From the NCBI GenBank assembly GCA_014879565.1, contig JACSRW010000031.1, positions 1 to 64,000 on the forward strand: a DNA stretch of 64,000 nt, in the 5' to 3' direction. This document shows, piece by piece, positions 50,020 to 58,256 of this stretch; positions within the stretch are counted from its first letter, which is position 1; each line of letters starts with the position of its first letter. The notes under the pieces are model-generated. The model was not told the origin of the DNA. It saw nothing but the letters and a program-made list of their open reading frames with translations, and did not search any database. The stretch comes from Chitinophagaceae bacterium. GTDB lineage: Bacteria; Bacteroidota; Bacteroidia; Chitinophagales; Chitinophagaceae. Made by a program: the position numbers and the translations under genes.

Positions 50020-52989
50020 ATGAACAGCCAGCCTGGGCCTTTGCACTACTCTGCGGTCAGGATTTTATTACTGACCCTTGCCCATCTTTTTACCTTTTCT
50101 GGTCCGGTACGGGCTCAATCGCCGGAGGCGGAATTATTCAGACAACTGGAAAACCGGATGATCCGGGCCTCTGACGCAAGAGATTTTACCCGTATACTGG
50201 TAATTGGCGATTCCATGCTGAATCTTTCACCCGCCAACAAAAAAGTGCTGGGTTTTTGTTATGAAACCGCCCTTCGGGGGCTGGATGATACGGCCAGGGC
50301 CCTTATGTATCTGGAAAAATCAGTAGCCTTATACCCGGCTGATTATTACTTCCTGGTCAGTTACAGCTGGCTGCTGATGAGTCGTGGTGAGGCGGAAAAA
50401 GCCTGTCAGTATTGTGAAAAGGCCTACCAGCATGGCCGGACAGAAATACCGGCTATTGTCAATTATGCGCATTGTTTACAGATAGCAGGCCGTTATGGTG
50501 AGGCGGAAGAAAAATACCAGGAAGCCCTTGATCTGGGCGACGGAAGTGATGCCGTCTGGAATGAGCTGGAAAAAGACCTCCTGCTGCTGCAACCGGTTTA
50601 CCCCGATGCCCGGTTTGACCGATTGCGGCTCCTGCTTTCCTTTTTAAACCGGATGAACCGGCGGCTCTACCTCCAGGCCAATACACGGCTTCGTGAATTT
50701 GAAACACTGAACAGTAACCCCGAAAATAAAATAGAGCAGGTACTGGAAGCTATAGAAAAAGGACTTGCGGCTGAATCGGAAGCAAGCCGGCAACGGATCA
50801 AACGCATCAGTAAATACCTCACCACCCTGGGGTATACCCATTATGTTAATGGCCGCGTTAAACCGGCCCTGGAATATTACCATCAGGCCGCCGGGATCAA
50901 TCTGAATATTCCTGATTATAAAGAGACCGGCCGGATTTATTCCAATATCGGATCAATTTACCGAACGATCCGTTCCCTGGATTCGGCTTATTATTATGAA
51001 GAAGGCGCCGCTTATTATTACCGGCTTGCCGGAGACGCGGAGAATGAAGCCAACAGCTACTACGGAATGGCCGTTGTCCTGAATGTGAATACGGAAACAG
51101 CAAGAGCCCTCCCCCTGATACAGCAAAAAGTATGGCCCCTGGCGCTTGCTTCCCATAACGGGGCAGCCCTGCTGGATGCCAGTATTTTCCTGGGCCAGTA
51201 CTATGCCGATCACGATCAGCAGGACAGTGCCCTTTATTACCTGGAAAAAGCTCAGGATTTTGCAATTCTGTATTCACTTGACCCGGAAAAACTGGTTTTG
51301 CTCTATAACCAGCTGGCTATTGATGCAGTCCGGAAAAAAGACTATCCGGCTGCGAGGAAACATCTTTCCGCCATCTACAGCGCCATACCCCGGGAACAAA
51401 GGGAGTCCTTCCGGGGCTTACAGGTGCTGACCCAAACAGGGGTCTTGTTTTATATGTGGGAACGATATGACTCAGCAAGGCATTACCTGGATGAAGCGGT
51501 GCGGCTGGTAACGGTCATACGCCATACCCTTGACTATAAAGAAAAACTGAAGTTCCTGGCCGACCAGGCAGATCTGTTCAGTTACCTCGCAGCCTGCGCC
51601 TACCGGCAGGGAGATGCCGAAGCCGTATACAATGCCATTGAACTCTCCCGTTCGCTGGTGCTGCTGGAAAAAATGGGCGGTGAACTGAGCCTTAATAACA
51701 GCCTGAAAAAAATGCAGGAGCAGATGCGGCCGGATGAAGTACGGTTGCTGACTTTTTTTGCCGATGCCCCGGAACTGGAAAACAGTAAAATACTCCTGGC
51801 CATTGATAAAACCAGGACCTCCATGGCTACAATTTCCGACAGCACCCTGCTTTTCCTGGCTACCAGCCGGCCCGAAGCGATGGCAAATGATACGGTGATC
51901 CTGCTCTTCAGAAGACTTTGGAAAAATGATACAGACCCGCAGCTTCATGGGCTGCGCAAAGCGGCATCCCGCTTACTGGCCCAATATCTGCAAAAGGAAC
52001 TGGAGATGGCAACGACCCTCTCCAGAGGGCTGATCCTTTTAGACAGTACCCGCCGGAAAGAACATGGTTTTATTGCCCGCTATACCGGTCAGGTTTTTTA
52101 CAAAGTGCTGCTGGAGCCATTCCGTGAACTCCTGCAGGGTAAAAAGAAACTGGTTATTATTCCCGACGGTCAGCTTGCTTTTCTGCCTTTTGAAGCACTG
52201 GTGGATGAAAACGGGCATTACCTGACAGAAAAATTCGATATTTCCTATCTGCCCTCTGTGAAAGTGGCGGAACAGATGCAGCAACGAAGCCGCCCCAACC
52301 AGGCAGCCCGTATATTACTGGCCGGCAACCCGGTTTATCAGCACCTGACAGAAGAAGATTTTTCAGCCGGTGTTAGGCCCCTGTACCAGGAAGCAGGATT
52401 AACAGCCTGGAATCCTTTGCCCGGCACACAATCGGAAATCAAAGCCATTCAGCGTTTTTATCCCGATGCCCTTGTGCTGGATAGTTTAATGTGTACCGAA
52501 GAAAAAATCAAAAGCCTTTTGGAAAAAAGCAGTACCCGTTACCGGCTGATTCATTTTGCCACACACGGGCATATTATGGACAGTATTCCCGGCCTCTCGG
52601 CAATTATTCTAAGTCAGCTCAGGGGCCTGAAAGGAGAAGACGGCTATCTGACCGCGGAAGAGATTGAATCCCTTTCTATACCGGCTGAACTGGTTGTACT
52701 GTCGGCCTGTCAGACCGGTAAGGGGCAGCTGCTGGAAAGTGAAGGCGTGCAGGGGCTCTCTTCCTCTTTCCTGGCAGCGGGGGCTAATTCACTGATTGTC
52801 TCCCTGTGGAGTGTGTCGGATAAAAGCACAGGTATATTTATGGAAGAATTATACCGGAAGGTCAGCCGGGAAGGCCTTTCCTTCCGGGATGCCATTCCGC
52901 TGGTAAAAAGGGATTTCCTTGCCGGACGTTTCGGGAAAGAATACCAGCAGCCTTTTTACTGGGCTCCTTTTATTTATATTGGCAATTAA
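50020..52989 (+). CDS. Secreted TPR-CHAT protein (caspase-like protease domain)
   Basis: 989 residues. A signal peptide-like segment (VRILLLTLAHLFTFSGPVRAQ) opens it; about eight to ten TPR repeats follow (ALMYLEKSVALYPADYY, EAEEKYQEALDLGDGS, ALEYYHQAAGINLNIPDYKETGRIYSNIG). The last 330 or so residues form a CHAT domain. Its catalytic dyad is intact: His849 in HFATHG and Cys897 in LSACQTG. CHAT proteases are clan CD relatives of separase and caspases, and in several systems TPR-CHAT proteins are effectors activated by a sensor. Here no gasdermin, CRISPR or NTPase gene is adjacent, and the signal peptide suggests an exported protein. Function unknown. Confidence 0.9.
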   Translation: MNSQPGPLHYSAVRILLLTLAHLFTFSGPVRAQSPEAELFRQLENRMIRASDARDFTRILVIGDSMLNLSPANKKVLGFCYETALRGLDDTARALMYLEKSVALYPADYYFLVSYSWLLMSRGEAEKACQYCEKAYQHGRTEIPAIVNYAHCLQIAGRYGEAEEKYQEALDLGDGSDAVWNELEKDLLLLQPVYPDARFDRLRLLLSFLNRMNRRLYLQANTRLREFETLNSNPENKIEQVLEAIEKGLAAESEASRQRIKRISKYLTTLGYTHYVNGRVKPALEYYHQAAGINLNIPDYKETGRIYSNIGSIYRTIRSLDSAYYYEEGAAYYYRLAGDAENEANSYYGMAVVLNVNTETARALPLIQQKVWPLALASHNGAALLDASIFLGQYYADHDQQDSALYYLEKAQDFAILYSLDPEKLVLLYNQLAIDAVRKKDYPAARKHLSAIYSAIPREQRESFRGLQVLTQTGVLFYMWERYDSARHYLDEAVRLVTVIRHTLDYKEKLKFLADQADLFSYLAACAYRQGDAEAVYNAIELSRSLVLLEKMGGELSLNNSLKKMQEQMRPDEVRLLTFFADAPELENSKILLAIDKTRTSMATISDSTLLFLATSRPEAMANDTVILLFRRLWKNDTDPQLHGLRKAASRLLAQYLQKELEMATTLSRGLILLDSTRRKEHGFIARYTGQVFYKVLLEPFRELLQGKKKLVIIPDGQLAFLPFEALVDENGHYLTEKFDISYLPSVKVAEQMQQRSRPNQAARILLAGNPVYQHLTEEDFSAGVRPLYQEAGLTAWNPLPGTQSEIKAIQRFYPDALVLDSLMCTEEKIKSLLEKSSTRYRLIHFATHGHIMDSIPGLSAIILSQLRGLKGEDGYLTAEEIESLSIPAELVVLSACQTGKGQLLESEGVQGLSSSFLAAGANSLIVSLWSVSDKSTGIFMEELYRKVSREGLSFRDAIPLVKRDFLAGRFGKEYQQPFYWAPFIYIGN

Positions 52990-52996
52990 ATCTGCA

Positions 52997-53128
52997 CTGT
53001 CATTCACCAGCAAAAAAGAATACATAGAGTGGATCATCACCGCTAAAAGGGAAGAGACCCGTAAAAAGCGGTTGCAAATCACCCTGGATAAACTCCTGCA
53101 AGAATGGAAAAATCCGCGGAATCTGTGA
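52997..53128 (+). pseudogene. C-terminal remnant of a YdeI/OmdA family gene
   Basis: A 43-codon frame directly after the CHAT stop encodes a stretch that fits the C-terminal domain of the YdeI/OmpD-associated (OmdA) family: SFTSKKEYIEWIITAKREE, then TRKKR and LDKLLQEWK. The family's complete proteins are about 190 residues; the front part is missing here, and the frame is open only because it runs across the CHAT gene in another frame. It reads as a relic left when the CHAT gene or its neighbour was inserted or rearranged. Confidence 0.6.
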
Positions 53129-53171
53129 ATCCCTTAACGAATTCCTCACAGTCAGTTAAGGACGGATTAGT

Positions 53172-53179
53172 TAGTTTTG
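53172..53179 (+). promoter_or_regulatory. TAnnTTTG promoter box of the DUF4403 gene
   Basis: TAGTTTTG with 11 nt to the ATG at 53191, giving a leader of about 7 nt. It supports that ATG over the frame start at 53104. Confidence 0.6.
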
Positions 53180-53190
53180 AACTTCTATCT

Positions 53191-54621
53191 ATGAATCGCA
53201 CAATCGTCCTGGCCGTTTATATGCTTATTTTTAGCAGTAGCAGCCATGCACAACTTATTCTTCCGGCCAGACCCGATTCCGCCACTGGTCAATTCCGGCT
53301 GGACTCCCTGCCGCTTTCTGTCATGAATATTCCCGTACTGGTGGATCTGCGTCCGGTATATGCCCTGGCTGAAAAGACCGTAGATACAGTCTTCTCCTCA
53401 ACCGGCTACCCGGATGGCTGGGTGCAGGAAGCCTGCGACACCCGGTATAAATATATTTTCCGCCGGAGCAAACTGCAGATGAAAGCCAGCGGTCTTTCCC
53501 TGCAGTTGGGGTTTACCGGTTATTACAAAATCATCGGTTCCACCCGGGTCTGCAGCAATGGTATTGCGCTAAGTCCCTGGACACCACCCTGCCGCTGCGG
53601 TTTTGACGAGCCGGAACGCCGGGTTAATGTTTCGTTCACCAACACGCTCTCCCTGATGACCAACTATAAGGTCAAACTGGATATAAAGCGCAATGAGCCG
53701 CAGCCACTGGATAAATGTGAAGTGTGTTTCTGGGGACAAAATATCACCAACCAGGTTATGAAAGGTCTGGTGGCTGAACTGGATGCCGCCAAAAAAGAGC
53801 TGGATAAAAACTATGCCAGTACCGACCTCAAACCACAGATTCAAAAAGTCTGGGACCAACTGAACCAGGTATATGATATTTACGGACTGGGATGGCTGCG
53901 GATCAATCCGGCCGCCTTACAACTGAACAGGCTGACCACCCGCCATGATTCCCTGGAGATGCAGTTGGGAATCACTGCCCGGCCGGTCATCAGTTTTGAA
54001 AAACCGGAGCCGGTGAGCAGCCCCGTGCCCCATCTCAGTAACGCCGGTATTAAACCAGGGTTCTCCATTTTCCTGGATGCCGTACTGAACTACGATTCCC
54101 TCAGCCGGCTGATGAATGCACAACTGGCAGGCAAAACATTTGATTTCAAAAAAGCCTTCGTCAAAAAACATTTTGTGGTGGACAGTTGCCGGATTTACGG
54201 AGGGGGATATGACAAAATGATAATCCGGGTAGATTTCTCCGGAACTAATTCCGGCAAGGTATACCTCAGCGGCCGGCCGGTTTACGACAGTGCCCGGCGA
54301 TTGCTGGAAGTTACGGCGCTTGACTTTGATATCAAGACAAAGAACCTGCTCCTGGGTTCTGCCGCCTGGTTATTCGACCGGAAAATTACCCGGGAAATCG
54401 GGCAATACGCCCGTTTTGAAATGGGCCAGTATATTGACAGTGCGAAACTGACGATCAATGAACAACTGAACCAGGAATGGGTACCCGGGGTCATCAGCCG
54501 GGGACAGATCCGTGATATCCGGCTCATCCGGATTTATCCGCTGGATAAACACCTGGTAATACGAAGCAATTGTGAAGGAGAAATGGGCATTACCATAGAT
54601 GCCGCCCGTATCAGTCTTTAA
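53191..54621 (+). CDS. DUF4403 family secreted protein
   Basis: 476 residues from ATG at 53191. Signal peptide MNRTIVLAVYMLIFSSSSHAQ. The body has a repeated beta architecture typical of DUF4403 (SLPLSVMNIPVLVDLRPVYALAEKTVDTVF at the start; later AGKTFDFKKAFVKKHFVVDSCRIYGGG and LTINEQLNQEW), reminiscent of two or three lipid-binding TULIP-like modules. Members are periplasmic and of unknown function. The last 4 nt overlap the convergent GtrA stop. Confidence 0.85.
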   Translation: MNRTIVLAVYMLIFSSSSHAQLILPARPDSATGQFRLDSLPLSVMNIPVLVDLRPVYALAEKTVDTVFSSTGYPDGWVQEACDTRYKYIFRRSKLQMKASGLSLQLGFTGYYKIIGSTRVCSNGIALSPWTPPCRCGFDEPERRVNVSFTNTLSLMTNYKVKLDIKRNEPQPLDKCEVCFWGQNITNQVMKGLVAELDAAKKELDKNYASTDLKPQIQKVWDQLNQVYDIYGLGWLRINPAALQLNRLTTRHDSLEMQLGITARPVISFEKPEPVSSPVPHLSNAGIKPGFSIFLDAVLNYDSLSRLMNAQLAGKTFDFKKAFVKKHFVVDSCRIYGGGYDKMIIRVDFSGTNSGKVYLSGRPVYDSARRLLEVTALDFDIKTKNLLLGSAAWLFDRKITREIGQYARFEMGQYIDSAKLTINEQLNQEWVPGVISRGQIRDIRLIRIYPLDKHLVIRSNCEGEMGITIDAARISL

Positions 54622-55133
54622 CCCATTTCTTCCTCTTCTGAGGGAGTCACCCGGAAGGAGAAATTACGCTGGGCGAGGTAGCTGAAAACAACGACAATGA
54701 CGATGGTAATGACCTGGGCCAGGATTTCATCCAGCCTGAATTTTTCAATTAGAATTTTAAGTAACAGGTAGTTCAGCGCCAGGTTAAACATACAGATCAT
54801 AAAATAGCGGAACAGCTGAATCCGGCCCTTCATCTTTGAATCACTGAACACCACATATTTCGACATAAAAAAGCCGATAGGAAAGGTGACACAAAAGGAT
54901 AAAAAGAGGGCCGCTGTATGTCCCTTGAGGGCATAAAAATCAAAATGAAAATCGCTTTCCCGGAACAGGTATTTAAAACTCACGGTGTAGATCAGGAATC
55001 CCAGGACCACATTGCCTCCCCCCGAGGCCGCATACCGGAATGTTTGCAGATTCATCAGTTTCCGGAAGGGGGGATAAAAAAAATCAATTACCGGAAGGAT
55101 AAAGTCACGGACGTTATGTAGATGCCTGCGCAT
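54618..55133 (-). CDS. GtrA family membrane protein
   Basis: 171 residues from ATG at 55133, four membrane helices. GtrA-like proteins are small flippase-type partners of glycosyltransferases: RYAASGGGNVVLGFLIYTVSF (helix 1), LFLSFCVTFPIGFFMSKYVVFSDS, FRYFMICMFNLALNYLLLKILIE, and ITIVIVVVFSYLAQRNFSF. The longer frame (to 55202) has the promoter box at 55147-55140 within it, so the ATG at 55133, 6 nt beyond the box, is preferred. No glycosyltransferase is adjacent. Confidence 0.88.
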   Translation of the reverse strand: MRRHLHNVRDFILPVIDFFYPPFRKLMNLQTFRYAASGGGNVVLGFLIYTVSFKYLFRESDFHFDFYALKGHTAALFLSFCVTFPIGFFMSKYVVFSDSKMKGRIQLFRYFMICMFNLALNYLLLKILIEKFRLDEILAQVITIVIVVVFSYLAQRNFSFRVTPSEEEEMG

Positions 55134-55139
55134 AAGGGG

Positions 55140-55147
55140 CAAATATA
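55140..55147 (-). promoter_or_regulatory. TAnnTTTG promoter box of the GtrA gene
   Basis: TATATTTG, then CCCCTT, then ATG. The leader would be about 1-2 nt. It decides the start of this gene. Confidence 0.6.
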
Positions 55148-55212
55148 AAAAGGAAATTTGAGTCGGGAGCTGTCTGATGGAATCCAGGAGACTGTAAATC
55201 ATGCTTATTCCC

Positions 55213-55220
55213 TACATTTG
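55213..55220 (+). promoter_or_regulatory. TAnnTTTG promoter box of argS
   Basis: TACATTTG lies inside the longest open frame of argS, 10 nt before ATG at 55231. The predicted leader is about 6 nt. It shows that the upstream ATG at 55201 is not used. Confidence 0.65.
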
Positions 55221-55230
55221 CCCGTTAAAG

Positions 55231-57015
55231 ATGTCTGAAATGAATATTGTAAGCAAGATAAAACCGCTGATTACCGGGATACTGAATGAACTGTATGGCC
55301 AGGAATTCGCGGAAGACAGCCTGACGATCAACAGCACCAAACCCGAATTTGAGGGCGATTATACCCTGGTGCTTTTTTCCTTTGTAAAGCAGCTGAAAAA
55401 ATCGCCTGAAAGTCTGGGTGAAGAAATCGGCCAGGCCCTGACGGGTAAATATCCGGAATTGTTTACTGCTTATAATGTCATTAAGGGTTTTTTGAACCTG
55501 ACCATCTCCGACCACTACTGGCTGGATGTATTGCAACGGGAATACCATAACCCCGCATTTGGCAAGAAAGCGGCAACCGGAAAGACCGTAATGGTGGAAT
55601 ACTCCTCTCCCAATACCAATAAGCCCCTGCACCTCGGACACCTGCGTAATATATTCCTGGGCTGGAGTATTGCCGAAATCCTGAAGGAAAACGGACATGA
55701 GGTCATCAAAAGCTGTATCGTCAATGACCGGGGCATTCACATTTGTAAAAGCATGATTGCCTGGCAGCTTTTCGCCAACGGAGCCACCCCTGCATCCACC
55801 GGTGTAAAGGGAGATCATTTTGTAGGAGAATACTATGTTAAGTTCAATGATGAATACAAACGCCAGGTGGAAGAACTGGTGGCCGGGGGTATGAAAAAGG
55901 AGGAAGCGGAAAAAGAAGCCCCGGTGATGAAAGCAACCCAGCAAATGCTGCTGGACTGGGAAGCGGGCAAACCGGAGGTGATGGAGCTCTGGAAAAAAAT
56001 GAATACCTGGGTATATGAAGGTTTTGATGTAACCTATCACCGGATCGGGGCTGACTTCCAGAAAATGTATTACGAAAGCAATACCTATCTGCTCGGTAAA
56101 CAATTTGTGGAAGACGGTTTGCAGTCAGGTGTTTTTTACAGAAAGGAAGATGGCAGTGTGTGGATAGACCTGACGGCAGAGGGGCTGGATGAGAAACTGG
56201 TCCTTCGAAAGGACGGCACTTCCGTATATATCACCCAGGATATGGGACTGGCAGATCAGAAATACGCGGAATTCAGGAATGACCAGAGCATCTATGTGAT
56301 TGCCGATGAGCAGAACTATCACATGAAAGTGCTGAAACTGATCCTGCAGAAACTGGGTAAGCCCTATGCTGACGGCATTTATCACCTCAGTTACGGCATG
56401 GTGGAACTTCCTTCCGGACGGATGAAAAGCCGGGAAGGCACCGTGGTGGATGCCGATGATATTGTGGAGGAAATGGTGAAAGTGGCCAAAAACAAAACTG
56501 AGGAACTGGGCAAAGTGAAAGATTTCACAGAACCGGAACTGATAGAACTCTTTGATACCATTGCGCTGGGCGCCCTGAAATTTTTCCTTTTACGGGTTGA
56601 CCCCAAAAAGAAAATGATCTTCAATCCCGAAGAGTCCATCGATTTCCATGGATTTACCGGACCCTTTGTGCAATACACACATGCCCGGATCCGGTCGGTA
56701 TTGAGAAAAGCCGGAGAAACAGCCCTGGTTCCGGTCACCGCTCCCCTGCTTCCGCTGGAAAAGGAATTGCTGGTACTGATGGAACAATACCCGGTGGTCA
56801 CCGAACAGGCGGTCGCAGAACACAATCCTTCCCTGCTGGCCATTTATGCTTTTAACCTGGCCAAAACCTTTAATACATTTTACACGGAACATTCGGTACT
56901 GAATGCAGAGACCCCGGAGAAAAAAACTGTAAGGCTTCAACTGGCAGAAATGACGGCCAATATCATCCGCTCGGCAATGGGTTTGCTGGGAATAAGGGTG
57001 CCGGAAAGGATGTAA
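55231..57015 (+). CDS. argS: Arginyl-tRNA synthetase
   Basis: 594 residues from ATG at 55231 (MSEMNIVSKIK). Class I synthetase: charges tRNA-Arg with arginine. The HIGH-type motif is PNTNKPLHLGHLRNIFLG and the KMSKS-like loop is GRMKSREGTV. The N-terminal 80 or so residues form the Add1 tRNA-binding domain, and the C-terminal helical bundle ends in ANIIRSAMGLLGIRVPERM. A second ATG (55240) three codons on is also possible. The octamer array begins directly after the stop. Confidence 0.96.
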   Translation: MSEMNIVSKIKPLITGILNELYGQEFAEDSLTINSTKPEFEGDYTLVLFSFVKQLKKSPESLGEEIGQALTGKYPELFTAYNVIKGFLNLTISDHYWLDVLQREYHNPAFGKKAATGKTVMVEYSSPNTNKPLHLGHLRNIFLGWSIAEILKENGHEVIKSCIVNDRGIHICKSMIAWQLFANGATPASTGVKGDHFVGEYYVKFNDEYKRQVEELVAGGMKKEEAEKEAPVMKATQQMLLDWEAGKPEVMELWKKMNTWVYEGFDVTYHRIGADFQKMYYESNTYLLGKQFVEDGLQSGVFYRKEDGSVWIDLTAEGLDEKLVLRKDGTSVYITQDMGLADQKYAEFRNDQSIYVIADEQNYHMKVLKLILQKLGKPYADGIYHLSYGMVELPSGRMKSREGTVVDADDIVEEMVKVAKNKTEELGKVKDFTEPELIELFDTIALGALKFFLLRVDPKKKMIFNPEESIDFHGFTGPFVQYTHARIRSVLRKAGETALVPVTAPLLPLEKELLVLMEQYPVVTEQAVAEHNPSLLAIYAFNLAKTFNTFYTEHSVLNAETPEKKTVRLQLAEMTANIIRSAMGLLGIRVPERM

Positions 57016-57066
57016 GGGTAAGTTGAAAGGTTGAGAGGTTGAGAAGTTGAGGGGTTGAGAGGTTGA
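57016..57066 (+). repeat. Octamer array directly after argS stop
   Basis: Six units in 8-nt register from 57016, the base following the argS stop: GGGTAAGT, then TGAAAGGT and TGAGAGGT-type units. Stops (TGA) recur every 8 nt, entering all three frames. The unit TTGAGAGG also occurs in the composite array at 163-597. Confidence 0.92.
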
Positions 57067-57085
57067 TATATAACAAACCTTTCTT

Positions 57086-57120
57086 CCGGCTACTAACTGC
57101 TGACTTCCGACTATCCCTAC
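57086..57120 (-). repeat. Heptamer array anchored at the TPR gene stop
   Basis: Five 7-nt units on the plus strand starting CCGGCTA and CTAACTG; the stop TAG of the convergent TPR gene (57119-57117) lies in the last unit. Its consensus differs from that of the argS array only 20 nt away, so each gene carries its own array. Confidence 0.85.
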
Positions 57121-58160
57121 AGTCCCATGGACATTTTCTTTTGCTTCAGCGAAGCCAGGCTGGGATCCATTTCAATGGCTTTGTCGCAGAGGGCAATTCC
57201 TTTTTCTGTGTTGGACTTGCCGCCTTTTTTCTGGTAACTCATGCCAATCATATAAAGGGCGGAAGCATTTTCTTTATCATATTCCAGGATCCGGTCCCAG
57301 TATTCAATGGCCTGGTCAAATTTTCCTTTATAATAATAGGCCTCCGCGATCATGTTCAGCACATTCATATCACTGGGCCTTTTTTTCAGGATTTCATTCA
57401 GCATGGTTACCCCTGAATCCAGTTGTCCCACATTCAGGTAGGCAATGGCCAGGTTTTCCAGGTACTCCGCGTCTCTTTTCATGCCCCGGGTGCCTGCGTC
57501 AAGGATATATTTCAGGGCATTCTTGTCGTCATGCATGGCATAATAGATCAGTCCCAGTTCATACATCCAGTACGTTTTAGTGCTGTCAAGCTCAAGGGCT
57601 TTTTTAAACAGCGGAACGGCCTGTTTATAATTCATCATATCCGCATAACTGCGGGCCACGAGGTAGGGTATTTCAGCATTCCGCGGATCTTCTTTGGCTG
57701 CTGCCTGGAGGTTTTTAATGGCCTCGCCGTAGTTTTCGTTTTCATAATGGGCTTTGCCTATATAGTAGCTGATTTTCGCTTGCGGGTCCATTTCTTTCAG
57801 CTTAGCCGCATACACAAACAAATCATCATATTGCCGCATCTGGTAACAGAGCTGTACCAGGCGTTCAAAAACATCCTTACCTGCCTGACCCATTCCTGCC
57901 AGTTTTTTATAGGTTTGCAGCGCATTCCCGTATTTCCGGAGATCCTGGTAGGCCAGGGCCAGTTCCGATACAATTTCTCGGTTGGTACTGTCGTAGCTAT
58001 ACGCTTTTTCAAAAAGTTTAAGGGATTCCAGCCGGCTTCCACCCTGCTTCTGCTGCAGACCCTTTTGCAGATAGTGGGCTGCGCTGTCGGCTGACTGACC
58101 AGACAGAAAGAGGGAGCCAGTCAGGAAAAAAAGAGGCAATAAAAAATACATTTTTAACAT
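57117..58160 (-). CDS. Secreted TPR-repeat protein
   Basis: 347 residues from ATG at 58160. Signal peptide MLKMYFLLPLFFLTGSLFLSGQ, then eight or so TPR units (SLKLFEKAYSYDSTN, GNALQTYKKLAGMG, YGEAIKNLQAAAKEDP, QAVPLFKKALELDST, QAIEYWDRILEYDKEN), filling almost the whole length. TPRs form a superhelical protein-binding surface; a periplasmic or outer-membrane scaffold is likely. The frame start at 58175 uses GTG and is not preferred. It has its own promoter and a heptamer array at its stop. Confidence 0.85.
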   Translation of the reverse strand: MLKMYFLLPLFFLTGSLFLSGQSADSAAHYLQKGLQQKQGGSRLESLKLFEKAYSYDSTNREIVSELALAYQDLRKYGNALQTYKKLAGMGQAGKDVFERLVQLCYQMRQYDDLFVYAAKLKEMDPQAKISYYIGKAHYENENYGEAIKNLQAAAKEDPRNAEIPYLVARSYADMMNYKQAVPLFKKALELDSTKTYWMYELGLIYYAMHDDKNALKYILDAGTRGMKRDAEYLENLAIAYLNVGQLDSGVTMLNEILKKRPSDMNVLNMIAEAYYYKGKFDQAIEYWDRILEYDKENASALYMIGMSYQKKGGKSNTEKGIALCDKAIEMDPSLASLKQKKMSMGL

Positions 58161-58203
58161 AGGATGATTTTTCACTTTTCACTAAACACGTAATCCGGAC
58201 AGG

Positions 58204-58211
58204 CAAATCTA
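58204..58211 (-). promoter_or_regulatory. TAnnTTTG promoter box of the TPR gene
   Basis: TAGATTTG on the minus strand; predicted start near 58199 and a leader of about 39 nt before the ATG at 58160. Confidence 0.55.
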
Positions 58212-58256
58212 AAAATAACTATTGCTGATCCGATGGTTTTCAATCCAATATAACGG

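Noticed and set aside
55225-56103. 292-codon minus-strand frame antisense to argS
   Set aside because: argS is certain from its motifs; the antisense frame matches nothing.
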